A stretch of 64,000 nucleotides of DNA. It comes from Renibacterium sp. Its GTDB lineage: Bacteria; Actinomycetota; Actinomycetes; Actinomycetales; Micrococcaceae. How positions within the stretch are numbered: the stretch's first letter is position 1; each line of letters starts with the position of its first letter. The stretch lies in the NCBI GenBank assembly GCA_017419405.1, contig JAFOLH010000001.1:620001-684000 (forward strand), in the 5' to 3' direction. Below are positions 1-8,602 of this stretch, piece by piece. The position numbers were made by a program, and so were the translations under genes. The notes under the pieces are model-generated. The model was not told the origin of the DNA and did not search any database. It saw only the letters and a list, made by a program, of their open reading frames with translations.

Positions 1-394
1 GTGCCGCGGGGGTCGCCTGCTGCGGCTTGGGCCGGGCGGCGAACGCCGCCGGAGACGGAGCAGCCGGCGCTGGGGCAGCCGGAGAAGGGGCAGCCGGAGA
101 AGGGGCAGCCGGCGCCGGGCTGGCCGGAGCACTGGCCGCCGTGGCGGGTTCCGGTACGGATTCAACCGGTACGGATTCAACCGGCTCGACGGGCTCGGCA
201 GGTTCCGGCTCGACCTCGGCGGCAGCAGAATCGGTGCGATGCACGGATTCGGCAGCGGAATCAGCCGTTGCGGATTCCTCGGCCACGGCTTCGGCGGGCC
301 CCGATTCGGCGGGCGCGATCGGCCCGGCTTCCGCTGCGCGGGCAGTGGACTCGGAGGGGATTGCTGTTTCGTCGGATTCTTGACGTTCGGTCAC
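1..394 (-). CDS. DUF349-type protein, N-terminal part (runs off window)
   Basis: Only the first 131 codons are inside the window and no stop is met before the edge. The GTG start at 394 has a good ribosome site (GGAAAG, about 8 nt upstream) and lies 28 nt after the stop of the isomerase gene, so the two are probably co-transcribed. The visible part begins VTERQESDETAIPSES, then becomes acidic and Ala/Glu-rich, then a Pro-Ala-Ser-rich linker with in-frame pentapeptide repeats. It contains no recognisable domain. The DUF349 assignment is inferred from gene order, because in Arthrobacter relatives a DUF349 protein with such a low-complexity head follows this isomerase. The domain itself would lie outside the window, so the name is provisional. 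Confidence 0.6.
   Translation of the reverse strand, partial: MTERQESDETAIPSESTARAAEAGPIAPAESGPAEAVAEESATADSAAESVHRTDSAAAEVEPEPAEPVEPVESVPVESVPEPATAASAPASPAPAAPSPAAPSPAAPAPAAPSPAAFAARPKPQQATPAA
81..110. repeat. 15-bp in-frame tandem repeat, two copies
   Basis: Two exact copies of GGAGAAGGGGCAGCC lie back to back (81-95 and 96-110) in the Pro/Ala linker of the partial minus-strand gene. Each unit is five codons (Ala-Pro-Ala-Ala-Pro-Ser type), so copy-number change keeps the reading frame. Confidence 0.8.
153..182. repeat. 15-bp in-frame tandem repeat, two copies
   Basis: Two exact copies of GGTACGGATTCAACC (153-167 and 168-182) encode a repeated Val-Glu-Ser-Val-Pro unit in the same linker of the partial minus-strand gene. 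Like the other repeat here, it is five codons long. Confidence 0.8.
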
Positions 395-422
395 CGCTAG
401 AACTCTTTCCATCGGACGGGCA

Positions 423-1220
423 TCAGTTGAGCGTAAACGAGTCTATCGTGACCGGCGTCGAAGGTTTGCCGTCGGAGGCTCCGCCTTGCACGCCACCGGC
501 CGCGATCTGGCTGATCACATCGAGGCCGCTGGTCACCTTGCCGACCACCGTGTAGCCGCCTGCGGAGTCGGCCGGGATGGTGGTGTCTTTGTAGGTGATG
601 AAGAATTGGGTGCCGTTGCTGTTGGCGTCGTTGCCGACCCGGGCGACCGCGACGGTGCCTGCCGGGTAGATGTTGTCGGCCGGCGCGTTCTCGATCGGAC
701 CCCATTTGAACGTCGGGTCGCTCTTGCCGTCGATGTCCAACGCACCGCATTGCAGCACCGCGAAGTCTCCGGTGGTCAATCGGTGGCACGGCTTCTGGTT
801 GAAATAGTTCGCATCGGCGAGCGTTTTGAAGACCGCAGCGGCCTGCGGTGCCGCGGTGCCGTTGAGCTCGACCCCGAGCGGCTGCTGATTCAGCGTCAAC
901 GTGCCAGTGAAGGTCTTGCCGGCGGCGACCGAGGGATTGGGAACCGGTGGCAGCGATACGCTCGGCGTCGCCGAAGCTGATGCTGATGCCGAGGAGTTCA
1001 GACCGTTCTGGGCTGCGGCGTACTGCTCCGAGGTGGGATTGTTGGCGAAGACGGTGAGCTGCAGGACCACGGCCAGCGCGATCAGCAGCACCGCCGCTAC
1101 GGCGCCTACGACATTGTCCCGGCGGCGGCGCTTGCTCTGCGCCTCGCGAAGCACCCGCTTCGCCTCCATCTGCGCAACGCGCTTCTTGCTTTCCCGCGCG
1201 TCTCGTTTGCTCGCCGCCAA
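423..1220 (-). CDS. Membrane-anchored cyclophilin-type peptidyl-prolyl isomerase
   Basis: The 265-residue protein should catalyse cis-trans isomerisation of peptidyl-prolyl bonds outside the membrane. A basic, Lys/Arg-rich head (residues 1-36) is followed by one membrane segment (about 38-58), a Ser/Ala/Pro linker and a cyclophilin fold from about residue 100. Family signatures are visible: YFNQKPCHRL holds the catalytic Arg block (usually FHR), and GTQFFITYKD matches the conserved GSQFFI stretch. The start is TTG at 1220, chosen because GAGGAG lies 5 nt upstream and the next residues give the usual basic N terminus. It is divergent from hisS and precedes the DUF349-like gene. The FHR-to-CHR change is seen in actinobacterial members; activity is inferred. 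Confidence 0.88.
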   Translation of the reverse strand: MAASKRDARESKKRVAQMEAKRVLREAQSKRRRRDNVVGAVAAVLLIALAVVLQLTVFANNPTSEQYAAAQNGLNSSASASASATPSVSLPPVPNPSVAAGKTFTGTLTLNQQPLGVELNGTAAPQAAAVFKTLADANYFNQKPCHRLTTGDFAVLQCGALDIDGKSDPTFKWGPIENAPADNIYPAGTVAVARVGNDANSNGTQFFITYKDTTIPADSAGGYTVVGKVTSGLDVISQIAAGGVQGGASDGKPSTPVTIDSFTLN

Positions 1221-1300
1221 TGCCGCTCCTCACCATCGTTCAAGAAATACCGGGTCGATCCAGGCAATTGTCCGGGGCCGCAAGGGCCCCGCACCTTGGC

Positions 1301-1306
1301 TAAACT
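1301..1306 (+). promoter_or_regulatory. Probable hisS -10 element (TAAACT)
   Basis: TAAACT fits the actinobacterial TANNNT -10 pattern in the 227-nt gap between the divergent isomerase and hisS. It would give a leader of about 135 nt. No convincing -35 box, T-box or leader peptide was found in that leader. Confidence 0.4.
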
Positions 1307-1447
1307 AATTGCCGCAGACAGTTTACTCATTTACCAGATGTTCATGCTGTCCTGTGAGAACCTTAGTAGATTCCCAGTTCAGATCCATGAACCGGGCTGT
1401 CTTTGCAATCGAATGGCGCCTGCGCGCCGCGGAGGAGTAAGAGTCCG

Positions 1448-2788
1448 ATGGCCCGAAAAGCTTCATTGTCCGGATTTCCTGAGTTGTTGCCTCAGGAGCG
1501 GATGATCGAGCAACATGTCATCGACACGCTGCGCCGCAGCTTCGAGCTGCACGGTTTCGCATCGATCGAAACCCGGGCCGTGGAAACCGTGGCGCAATTG
1601 CTGCGCAAGGGCGAGATCGACAAAGAGGTCTATGCGGTATCCCGGCTGCAGAACGACGATGCCGGCAAAGACGCCGCTCTGGCGCTGCACTTCGATTTGA
1701 CCGTGCCGTTCTCCCGCTATGTGGTGGAAAATGCCGGACACCTGGATTTCCCGTTCCGGCGGTACCAGATTCAGAAGGCCTGGCGCGGCGAACGGCCGCA
1801 AGAGGGCCGGATGCGCGAATTCACCCAGGCCGATTTCGACGTCGTCGGCGACGGTGAGCTGTCTTTCAAGTACGACGTCGAACTGGTCTTGCTGGCGGCC
1901 GCCGCGCTGTCCGCGCTGCCGATCCCGGCGTTCAAACTCCGGGTCAACAACCGCAAACTCGCCGAGGGCTTCTACCGGGGTCTGGGCCTGGCCGACACGG
2001 CCGGCGTGCTGCGCAGCATCGACAAGCTCGAAAAGATCGGCGCCGAGGCGGTGGCGAAGCTGCTCCAGGACGAGCTCGGCGCGACGGCGGAGCAGGCTGC
2101 TGCGGCTTTGGCGCTGGCACAGATCCGCACCGAAGACCTGTCCTTCGTGGACCAGGTCCGGGCGCTGGGCGTGCACGACGAGTTGCTCGATGAGGGGCTG
2201 GCCGAGCTGGCCGAAGTGCTCGGGGCGGCCATGCGGCAGGCACCGGGAACCGTAGTAGCGGATCTGTCCATCGCCCGGGGCTTGGACTACTACACCGGCA
2301 CCGTGGTCGAGACCGTTCTGCTGGGCCACGAATCGCTGGGCTCGATTTGCTCCGGCGGCAGATACGATGCCCTGGCCCGCAAAGGCAACCGGACCTTTCC
2401 CGGCGTCGGGCTTTCCATCGGGGTCAGCCGGTTGGTGGCCCGGATCTTGAGCCAGGAGTTCGCCACGGCCTCCCGGGCGGTGCCCACGGTGGTCTACATC
2501 GCACTCAACTCGGACGAGGCCTGGCCACAGGCCCAAGAACTCGCCGCCGGCTTCCGCGAGCGGGGCATCGCCACGGAGGTCGCAGTCGCGGCGGAGAAGT
2601 ACGGCAAGCAGATCAAATTTGCGGACCGGCGCGGGATTCCGTTCGTCTGGTTCATCGCCGAGGACGGCACGCACCAGGTCAAAGACATCCGCAGCGGCGA
2701 TCAGGAGGCGGCGGATCCGCTCAGTTGGATGCCGCCGGCGGCCGATCTGGCAGTCAGCGTGGTCGTCGGGAGCCCAGCCGACCGGTAA
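1448..2788 (+). CDS. hisS: Histidyl-tRNA synthetase
   Basis: This class II synthetase (446 residues) charges tRNA-His with histidine in the cytoplasm. Motif 2 is seen around residues 102-125 (FRRYQIQKAWRGERPQ), the histidine-A motif GLDYYTGTV near 278, and GGRYD just after it. An anticodon-binding domain fills the last 100 residues. The start at 1448 is preferred over an upstream in-frame codon at 1403 because GGAGGAG lies 10 nt before it and homologues begin MxRKASLSGFPE. The first residues resemble the HisRS type of actinobacteria with a short N terminus. aspS follows 88 nt later in the same direction, a pairing common in actinobacteria. Confidence 0.96.
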   Translation: MARKASLSGFPELLPQERMIEQHVIDTLRRSFELHGFASIETRAVETVAQLLRKGEIDKEVYAVSRLQNDDAGKDAALALHFDLTVPFSRYVVENAGHLDFPFRRYQIQKAWRGERPQEGRMREFTQADFDVVGDGELSFKYDVELVLLAAAALSALPIPAFKLRVNNRKLAEGFYRGLGLADTAGVLRSIDKLEKIGAEAVAKLLQDELGATAEQAAAALALAQIRTEDLSFVDQVRALGVHDELLDEGLAELAEVLGAAMRQAPGTVVADLSIARGLDYYTGTVVETVLLGHESLGSICSGGRYDALARKGNRTFPGVGLSIGVSRLVARILSQEFATASRAVPTVVYIALNSDEAWPQAQELAAGFRERGIATEVAVAAEKYGKQIKFADRRGIPFVWFIAEDGTHQVKDIRSGDQEAADPLSWMPPAADLAVSVVVGSPADR

Positions 2789-2796
2789 ACTCGGTG

Positions 2797-2802
2797 GATA
2801 AT
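2797..2802 (+). promoter_or_regulatory. Possible aspS -10 element (GATAAT)
   Basis: GATAAT in the hisS-aspS gap differs from TATAAT at one base. It would let aspS be transcribed on its own as well as by read-through from hisS. There is no clear -35 box at the right distance. Confidence 0.35.
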
Positions 2803-2876
2803 GCCGGTCTGTCGGAACGTTTTCCGCAACCCGAGGCCTGGCGGTAACCCATCTGGACCTTTTGAAGGGAACGAAC

Positions 2877-4664
2877 GTGCTGCGCACCCATGACCTCGGC
2901 AGTTTGAGCGCCGAGTTGATCGGACAAACCGTGACTCTGACCGGTTGGGTGGCCCGCCGTCGGGACCACGGCGGGGTCGCTTTCCTGGACCTGCGGGATG
3001 CCTCCGGGGTCGCCCAGATCGTGGTCCGGGACGAGCAGGACTTCCACGCGCTGCGCAACGAGTTCGTGCTGCAGATCACCGGAACCGTGGAGCGGCGGCC
3101 GGAAGGCAATGACAATGCCGCTTTGGCCACCGGCGAGATCGAGGTGGTCGCGGAGACCGTCACGGTGCTCAACGAATCCGCTCCGTTGCCGTTCCAGCTC
3201 GATGACCACGGCGACGTCGGCGAAGAAGCCAGGCTGAAGCACCGCTATCTCGATCTGCGCCGCAGCACGATGGCGAAGAACCTGAAGTTGCGTTCCGAAG
3301 CCAACCGGGTGGCCCGCGAGCTGTTGCACGCCGACGGCTTCGTGGAGATCGAAACCCCGACCATGACGCTGTCCACTCCCGGCGGCGCCCGGGACTTCGT
3401 GGTGCCGGCCCGCTTGGCCCCCGGCAACTGGTACGGCTTGGCGCAATCGCCGCAGCTTTTCAAGCAGCTCCTGCAGGTGGGCGGATTCGAAAAGTACTAC
3501 CAGATCGCCCGCTGCTATCGCGACGAGGATTTCCGTGCCGACCGGCAGCCGGAATTCACCCAGCTGGACATCGAAGCCAGCTTCGTGGACGAAGACGACA
3601 TCATCGCGTTGGGGGAGAAGATCGTCAGCGCGCTGTGGCGGCTGATCGATGTCGAGGTTCCGACGCCGATCCAGCGGATGCCGTATTGGGAGGCAATGGC
3701 CCGCTACGGCTCGGACAAACCGGACCTGCGCTTCGGCTTGGAGCTGACCGATCTCACCGAGTTCTTCAAAGACACCACTTTCCGGGTGTTCCAGGCGCCC
3801 TACGTCGGCGCCGTGGTGATGCCCGGCGGTGCTGCCCAGGCCCGCCGCACGCTTGACGGCTGGCAGGAGTGGGCGAAGCAGCGCGGTGCCAAGGGCTTGG
3901 CCTATGTGCTGGTCCAGGAAGACGGCGAACTGACCGGTCCGGTGGCGAAAAACCTCAGCGAAGCCGAAAAGGCCGGCCTTGCCGAGGCAGTCGGTGCCAA
4001 GCCGGGCGACTGCGTGTTCTTCGGCGCCGGCGAACGCGATGCTGCCTGGTCGATTCTGGGCGCTACCCGGGTGGAAATCGGGCACCGTACCGGGCTGATC
4101 GACCCGAACGCCTTTGCCTTCGTGTGGGTGGTCGATTTCCCGATGTTCGAATCGGCAGCCGCAGCGACGGCTTCCGGCGATGTCGCCGTCGGCGCAGGGG
4201 AGTGGACGGCGCTGCACCATGCATTCACCGCGCCGAAACCGGAGTTCTTGGATTCCTTCGACCAGGATCCGGCGGCTGCTTTGGCCTTCGCCTACGACTT
4301 GGTCTGCAACGGCAATGAGATCGGTGGCGGCTCGATCCGTATTCACCGCCGGGACGTCCAGGAACGGGTCTTCGCGCTCATGGGCCTGGACGAGGCGGCG
4401 CAGCAGGAGACCTTCGGGTTCTTGCTGGAAGGCTTCAAATACGGTGCTCCGCCGCATGGCGGCATCGCTTTCGGCTGGGACCGCGCGGTGGCCTTGTTGG
4501 CCGGCGTCGAATCGATCCGCGATGTGATTGCGTTCCCGAAATCCGGCGGCGGGTTCGACCCGTTGACCGGGGCGCCGGCACCGATCACGGCGCAACAACG
4601 CAAAGAAGCCGGCGTCGACGCGGTCAAGAAGCCGGCCGTGGAGGCTCCCGCGGCCCAAGCCTGA
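2877..4664 (+). CDS. aspS: Aspartyl-tRNA synthetase (bacterial type)
   Basis: The 595-residue class IIb enzyme charges tRNA with aspartate. It shows an N-terminal OB-fold anticodon domain (about 1-110), the [11 protein letters not shown] block near 190, motif 2 ([16 protein letters not shown]) near 212-228, the long bacterial GAD insertion (about 290-420) and motif 3 ([12 protein letters not shown]) near 529. The GTG start at 2877 is chosen because AAGGGA lies 7 nt upstream; an in-frame TTG at 2862 lies inside that ribosome site. Whether it also mischarges tRNA-Asn cannot be told from this window. The gene ends just before a strong hairpin. Confidence 0.96.
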   Translation: MLRTHDLGSLSAELIGQTVTLTGWVARRRDHGGVAFLDLRDASGVAQIVVRDEQDFHALRNEFVLQITGTVERRPEGNDNAALATGEIEVVAETVTVLNESAPLPFQLDDHGDVGEEARLKHRYLDLRRSTMAKNLKLRSEANRVARELLHADGFVEIETPTMTLSTPGGARDFVVPARLAPGNWYGLAQSPQLFKQLLQVGGFEKYYQIARCYRDEDFRADRQPEFTQLDIEASFVDEDDIIALGEKIVSALWRLIDVEVPTPIQRMPYWEAMARYGSDKPDLRFGLELTDLTEFFKDTTFRVFQAPYVGAVVMPGGAAQARRTLDGWQEWAKQRGAKGLAYVLVQEDGELTGPVAKNLSEAEKAGLAEAVGAKPGDCVFFGAGERDAAWSILGATRVEIGHRTGLIDPNAFAFVWVVDFPMFESAAAATASGDVAVGAGEWTALHHAFTAPKPEFLDSFDQDPAAALAFAYDLVCNGNEIGGGSIRIHRRDVQERVFALMGLDEAAQQETFGFLLEGFKYGAPPHGGIAFGWDRAVALLAGVESIRDVIAFPKSGGGFDPLTGAPAPITAQQRKEAGVDAVKKPAVEAPAAQA

Positions 4665-4682
4665 GCGGATCTCGCTTTCCGA

Positions 4683-4724
4683 AATCCCGTTCGCTGGTGG
4701 AATTCCACTAGCGGACGGGATTTT
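4683..4724. terminator. Bidirectional terminator hairpin, aspS / acVLRF1
   Basis: Two 20-nt arms (4683-4702 and 4703-4722) pair along their whole length with only two G-U type mismatches and run directly into TTTTGTTG. The hairpin overlaps the stop codon of the minus-strand gene (4708-4710). It sits between convergent genes and should stop transcription from both sides. Confidence 0.8.
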
Positions 4725-5406
4725 GTTGTGCGGGATCGGCCCGGCCCGGTGCGCCACTCGGATCGGTCACCGTGATTTTGACGCTGCAGGCCCGTTGCGC
4801 TGCGAGCGCAAGGACTTTGGCCCGCGGATCCGGAACATCGAGGAACTCCAGCCGCGGCAGCCGGGCGAGCTGCCGCAGCACGGGTTCGGCGACGACCGCG
4901 GCCGCCATGGCCTTGTCGCCGCCCAGGACCAGGTATTCGGCCTCGTGCAGGGGCAACGCGGCCGCATGGGCTGCCACTGCCTCGATCATGGCGTCGGCTT
5001 GGTTGGCCCGACGCCGGGCGAAGCGCTGTTGCGACCAGCCGCCGGCCGCCGTGCGTGACTGGACGTGCCGGGTTCCGACCTTCGAAGCCAGCACAGCTCC
5101 TTCCCGGCAGAGCGCCAGGGCATAACCGCCGCGCCGGATCAGAATCAGGCCGATCGGGCGTGCCTGGCCGCTCAACGAGGCCAACCGGGCTGCCGGGCCG
5201 CTGCCGGACCCCGGCCGGCCGGCCACTGGCCAGGGCGGCTGCAGACTGGCCCGGGCGCCGTCGGCAGCGCTGAGCTCGAAACCCTGCTCGGCGGTCTCGG
5301 TGATGCTCAAGGCGCCGTGCGAGGCGTTGAAGCGGTCCACCCAGCCAACGATCCGATCAGCGCTGACCCAGGCGGTCCGGGCCGCGGGCGGAAGGGCTGT
5401 GCTCAT
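4708..5406 (-). CDS. acVLRF1-family peptidyl-tRNA hydrolase-like protein
   Basis: The 232-residue protein belongs to the actinobacterial branch of Vms1-like release factor 1 proteins, which are thought to release nascent chains from tRNA on stalled ribosomes. The key stretch is [15 protein letters not shown] near residues 130-145, matching the GG/GSQ-type loop plus Arg-rich helix of VLRF1 domains. Upstream lies [19 protein letters not shown], part of the same fold. The ATG at 5406 was chosen because it lies 7 nt from a TAGCGT -10 element, as expected of a leaderless mRNA. It is divergent from rarA (31 nt apart) and convergent with aspS. The family link is from motif recognition; the ribosome-rescue role is inferred. 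Confidence 0.8.
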   Translation of the reverse strand: MSTALPPAARTAWVSADRIVGWVDRFNASHGALSITETAEQGFELSAADGARASLQPPWPVAGRPGSGSGPAARLASLSGQARPIGLILIRRGGYALALCREGAVLASKVGTRHVQSRTAAGGWSQQRFARRRANQADAMIEAVAAHAAALPLHEAEYLVLGGDKAMAAAVVAEPVLRQLARLPRLEFLDVPDPRAKVLALAAQRACSVKITVTDPSGAPGRADPAQQNPVR

Positions 5407-5411
5407 ATTGT

Positions 5412-5432
5412 CCACGCTACCCGGTAGCGTGG
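5412..5432. promoter_or_regulatory. Palindromic divergent promoter, acVLRF1 / rarA
   Basis: The perfect inverted repeat CCACGCTAC-CCG-GTAGCGTGG fills most of the 31-nt gap. It places the same -10 hexamer TAGCGT on the plus strand (5425-5430) and on the minus strand (5414-5419). Each hexamer is followed by exactly 7 nt and then a start codon: GTG at 5438 and ATG at 5406. Both mRNAs would be leaderless. Each promoter's -35 zone would overlap the opposite gene's start. Confidence 0.65.
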
Positions 5433-5437
5433 TGTCG

Positions 5438-6820
5438 GTGAGCGATTTGTTCGATTTCGAGGACCCGGGCGGCCAAGCCCCGGATGCTGCCCGTCCCCGC
5501 GCCCGGGCCCCCTTGGCGGTGCGGATGCGCCCGCGCAGCGTCGACGAAGTGGTCGGCCAACAGCACCTGCTGGGCGACGGTTCCCCGTTGCGCCGTTTGG
5601 CCGGTGGCTCGAGCGATTCGGCGGCCGGCCCGACGTCGGTCATCCTCTGGGGGCCGCCCGGCACCGGCAAGACCACCTTGGCCCATGTGATCGCCCGCGG
5701 GCCGGGCCGGACCTTCGTGGAACTCTCCGCGATCACCGCCGGCGTCAAGGACGTCCGGCGGGTGATGGACGAAGCGCTGACCGCGCGGGACCTGCACGGC
5801 CGCACCACGGTGTTGTTCCTGGACGAAATCCACCGCTTCACCAAGGCGCAGCAGGACGCGCTGCTGCCCGGGGTGGAAAACCGCTGGGTGGTCCTGGTCG
5901 CCGCGACCACGGAGAATCCTTCGTTTTCGGTGGTCTCGCCGCTGCTCTCCAGATCGCTGCTGCTGACCCTGCAGCCGCTGACCGATGACGACATCCGGGC
6001 GTTGGTGGAACGTGCGGCGGCGGATCCGCGCGGCTTGGACGGCGCCTTGGATCTGGCTCCCGAGGCCCTGGACCACTTGGTCCGCTTGGCCAGCGGCGAC
6101 GCCAGGCGGGCTTTGACCACTCTGGAGGCGGCGGCCGGCGTCGCCCTTGAACGTTTGGAAGCCGAGGGCGGCAAAGCGACCGGCGCAACGTTGGAGCTGG
6201 CGGATGCCGAGCGGGCCATCGACGCTGCAGCAGTGCGCTACGACCGGGCGGGAGATCAGCACTATGACGTGATCAGTGCCTTCATCAAATCCATCCGCGG
6301 CTCCGATGTGGACGCATCGATGCATTATCTGGCCCGGATGCTCGAAGCCGGCGAGGATCCGCGTTTCATTGCGCGCCGGCTGATCATTTCGGCCAGCGAA
6401 GACATCGGAATGGCCGACCCCACCGCGTTGCAGACCGCCGTCGCCGCGGCCCAGGCCGTGCAGCTGATCGGCATGCCGGAAGGCCGAATCATCCTCGCCG
6501 AGGCGGTGGTGCATTTGGCGACCGCGCCGAAGTCGAACGCCTCCTACCAGGCGATCAATGCCGCCATCGGGGACGTCCGGGCCGGCAAGGGCACGATCAT
6601 CCCGCCGCATTTGCGGGACGCGCATTACCCTGGGTCGAAGCAGCTGGGCCATGGCAAAGGGTACGTCTATTCGCACGACGAGCCGCATGGCGTGGCGCAA
6701 CAGCAATACCCGCCGGATGACCTGGTCGGCCGGAACTACTACGATCCATCCGGCAACGGGGCCGAACGTGATTTGGCGCTCCGCCTGGAACGCCTGCGCG
6801 GCATCATTCGAGGCGGTTAG
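5438..6820 (+). CDS. rarA: Replication-associated recombination protein A (AAA ATPase)
   Basis: RarA/MgsA (460 residues) is a clamp-loader-like AAA+ ATPase that acts at stalled replication forks. Walker A (GPPGTGKTT) lies near residue 72, Walker B (LFLDEIHRF) near 126 and sensor 1 (AATTENPSF) near 152, followed by the Arg-finger and tetramerisation regions. The GTG at 5438 is preferred because it is 7 nt downstream of a TAGCGT -10 element and gives the N terminus MSDLFDFED. Longer starts at 5300 or 5432 would lie upstream of or inside the promoter. The last 17 nt overlap the 3' end of the minus-strand gene that follows. Confidence 0.94.
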   Translation: MSDLFDFEDPGGQAPDAARPRARAPLAVRMRPRSVDEVVGQQHLLGDGSPLRRLAGGSSDSAAGPTSVILWGPPGTGKTTLAHVIARGPGRTFVELSAITAGVKDVRRVMDEALTARDLHGRTTVLFLDEIHRFTKAQQDALLPGVENRWVVLVAATTENPSFSVVSPLLSRSLLLTLQPLTDDDIRALVERAAADPRGLDGALDLAPEALDHLVRLASGDARRALTTLEAAAGVALERLEAEGGKATGATLELADAERAIDAAAVRYDRAGDQHYDVISAFIKSIRGSDVDASMHYLARMLEAGEDPRFIARRLIISASEDIGMADPTALQTAVAAAQAVQLIGMPEGRIILAEAVVHLATAPKSNASYQAINAAIGDVRAGKGTIIPPHLRDAHYPGSKQLGHGKGYVYSHDEPHGVAQQQYPPDDLVGRNYYDPSGNGAERDLALRLERLRGIIRGG

Positions 6821-7487
6821 GGCTCTCCACGTAGCAGATATAACCGGTTGCCGGGGCGAGGAACCGGTGCGTGTGATGCCGCACCGGAGCATAACGGTGG
6901 CCGAACGGGTCTTGGACGCTCACTTGCGCCAAGTCCGGAACCTCGGCCAACAGCCGGTCCACCGCGGTCAGGTCCAAGGGGTGGCTGACCCGGTCCGGCA
7001 GGGAGACGGTCCAAGGCAGCGGATAACGGCAAGGATGCGCTTCCAGTTGGAGCGCCTCGAACATGCCGCGGAGCAAGGAAAAGGTGCTGGCCGGCGGCAG
7101 CCGGTGCAGCGGATAAGACTGCGGGCGCAATTTCTGGGTGCGCAGCCAGGTCTGCCGCAGCCAGTGAAAATCCACCCGGCCCAGCGCGCGGCCCAGACCG
7201 AGCCGGCCGTTCTGGTCGCTGCGCAATCCGTGCGCAATGCCTTCCCGGTCCACGATGCAGACCACCTCCGCCGGAACGTCGAAGCTGGCGAGCAACGCCT
7301 GCGCAGTCGGGTGGTAGTTGAACTCTCCGCTGTCGTCGAGCGAGACGAAATCCTGGAGGTCCGGCAGCGGAGGCTCCGTGGCGGAAGCCGGTGCCGGGGA
7401 CGCCAGCTGTCTTCGGGGCAATTGCATGGTCATATCTTCATTAAGATCCGCACGAAGCGCGGTTGGAAGCGGATTTACGAGTTCCAT
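6804..7487 (-). CDS. Conserved hypothetical protein
   Basis: The 227-residue product is not recognised. Codon use has the strong third-position GC bias of the neighbouring genes, which supports it as real. It has no signal peptide or membrane segment. Features visible are a Pro/Ala-rich N terminus, a Trp/Leu-rich middle ([20 protein letters not shown]) and a C terminus ending [10 protein letters not shown]. An alternative ATG at 7433 gives a 209-residue protein; neither start has a good ribosome site. Its 3' end overlaps the 3' end of rarA by 17 nt (convergent), and it is divergent from rpsD. No function is proposed. Confidence 0.6.
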   Translation of the reverse strand: MELVNPLPTALRADLNEDMTMQLPRRQLASPAPASATEPPLPDLQDFVSLDDSGEFNYHPTAQALLASFDVPAEVVCIVDREGIAHGLRSDQNGRLGLGRALGRVDFHWLRQTWLRTQKLRPQSYPLHRLPPASTFSLLRGMFEALQLEAHPCRYPLPWTVSLPDRVSHPLDLTAVDRLLAEVPDLAQVSVQDPFGHRYAPVRHHTHRFLAPATGYICYVESPNRLE

Positions 7488-7588
7488 ATGCGGGCTGCGG
7501 CGAATTTTACGTTTTGCTTACCCATGGTCAGTCCTGCGCCGTGATCGGATGCAGCAGGCCCGCGGATGCTGCACCGGGCTGGAACTGC

Positions 7589-7594
7589 TAAACT
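7589..7594 (+). promoter_or_regulatory. Probable rpsD -10 element (TAAACT)
   Basis: TAAACT lies in the 286-nt gap between the divergent hypothetical gene and rpsD. It would give a leader of about 170 nt, long enough for S4 autoregulation. No specific S4-binding pseudoknot could be drawn with confidence. Confidence 0.4.
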
Positions 7595-7773
7595 GGTCGC
7601 TGCACTGTTTACAGATGCACAACTGGCAAGCCCTGGCTCCAGCCTCGCAGAATCTCCCAAATCACTTTGGCGATGCGAGGATGCCCGGCGGTTGCAGTGA
7701 TGGGCCGCAGCAGCCCTAACTCTCCACAGTGGAGGCCAGAACTCATTCTGCTGCTGAAATTTGGAAGGACACC

Positions 7774-8400
7774 GTGGCTAACAACACACGTGCCCGCCGG
7801 ACGGTCCGCATTTCGCGTGCCCTCGGCATTGCTTTGACTCCGAAGGCCGCCAAGTACCTCGAGCGCCGTCCGTACGGCCCGGGCGAGCATGGCCGGGCCC
7901 GCAAGAAGCAGGACTCCGACTACGCGGTTCGGTTGCGTGAAAAGCAGCGTCTGCGTTCGCAGTACGGCATCCGCGAAGCCCAGATGACCCGGGTCTTCGA
8001 AGAAGCCCGCCGCACCAAGGGCCTGACCGGCGAAAACCTGGTTGAGCTGTTGGAAATGCGTCTGGACGCCCTGGTGCTGCGTGCCGGCTTCGCCCGCACC
8101 ATCGCCCAGGCCCGTCAGCTGGTTGTGCACCGTCACATCATGGTCGACGGCGCCCGCGTTGACCGCCCGTCGTTCCGGGTCGGCGAAGGCCAGCTCATCC
8201 ACGTGCACCCGCGCAGCGAAGTCATGGCTCCGTTGCAGGTCGCCGCGGCTGGCGCGCACCGCGACGTGCTGCCGGCGGTTCCGGGATACCTGGACGTCAA
8301 ATTGGAAAGCCTCCAGGCCCGCCTGGTGCGCCGCCCGAAGCGCAGCGAAGTTCCGGTCACCTGCGAAGAGCAGCTGGTCGTGGAATTCTACGCACGCTAA
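7774..8400 (+). CDS. rpsD: 30S ribosomal protein S4 (uS4)
   Basis: S4 (208 residues) is a primary 16S rRNA-binding protein that nucleates assembly of the 30S body. The RNA-binding S4 domain is clear in the centre (ELLEMRLDALVLRAGFARTI, then ARQLVVHRH). The N terminus lacks the four zinc-binding cysteines of the C+ form, so this is a zinc-free version. The GTG at 7774 is preceded by GGAAGGA with 5-6 nt spacing and starts the typical MANNTRARR sequence; the in-frame ATG at 7729 has no such site. The gene stands alone, outside the rpsK-rpoA-rplQ operon, as in other Micrococcaceae. Confidence 0.97.
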   Translation: MANNTRARRTVRISRALGIALTPKAAKYLERRPYGPGEHGRARKKQDSDYAVRLREKQRLRSQYGIREAQMTRVFEEARRTKGLTGENLVELLEMRLDALVLRAGFARTIAQARQLVVHRHIMVDGARVDRPSFRVGEGQLIHVHPRSEVMAPLQVAAAGAHRDVLPAVPGYLDVKLESLQARLVRRPKRSEVPVTCEEQLVVEFYAR

Positions 8401-8420
8401 GCAATAACCAGCGATAACGC

Positions 8421-8460
8421 AAAAGCCCGCGGCCGACGACGCCGCGGGCTTTTGTGTTCT
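8421..8460 (+). terminator. Rho-independent terminator of rpsD
   Basis: A perfect GC-rich stem (AAAAGCCCGCGGC paired with GCCGCGGGCTTTT, 6-nt loop) runs directly into TTTTGTGTT, 20 nt after the rpsD stop. Confidence 0.93.
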
Positions 8461-8545
8461 CCGGCCGGCCCCGGGTGAGTTCCGTTCGCGCGCCGGGGTG
8501 GGGGATGGGCGGCCCTGGGGCAGCGACTGGTTCACCCTTGGGGCG

Positions 8546-8568
8546 CAGAAGTCGGTAAGGTACTTCTG
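8546..8568 (+). promoter_or_regulatory. Promoter of the DUF948 gene inside an inverted repeat
   Basis: The arms CAGAAGT (8546-8552) and ACTTCTG (8562-8568) form a perfect 7-bp inverted repeat around a TAAGGT -10 element (8556-8561). Start of transcription would be near the end of the right arm, about 35 nt before the ATG. The repeat may be an operator or a 5' stem. Confidence 0.45.
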
Positions 8569-8602
8569 AGGAAACTTCCGCTACCTATCCCTTGGAGGCA
8601 CC

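Noticed and set aside
1-555. Open plus-strand frames at the left edge encoding Ala/Gly/Ser-rich or Arg/Pro-rich peptides
   Set aside because: They are the complement of the GTG-started minus-strand gene, which has a ribosome site and a plausible acidic N terminus.
1307-1447. Possible T-box or His leader peptide before hisS
   Set aside because: No T-box sequence (TGGNNCCGCG) and no His-rich mini-frame followed by a terminator were found.
4708-6219. A 503-codon reading of the acVLRF1 gene extending across rarA
   Set aside because: The extension is antisense to the rarA AAA domain. The real start at 5406 lies 7 nt from a -10 element and gives a normal family length.
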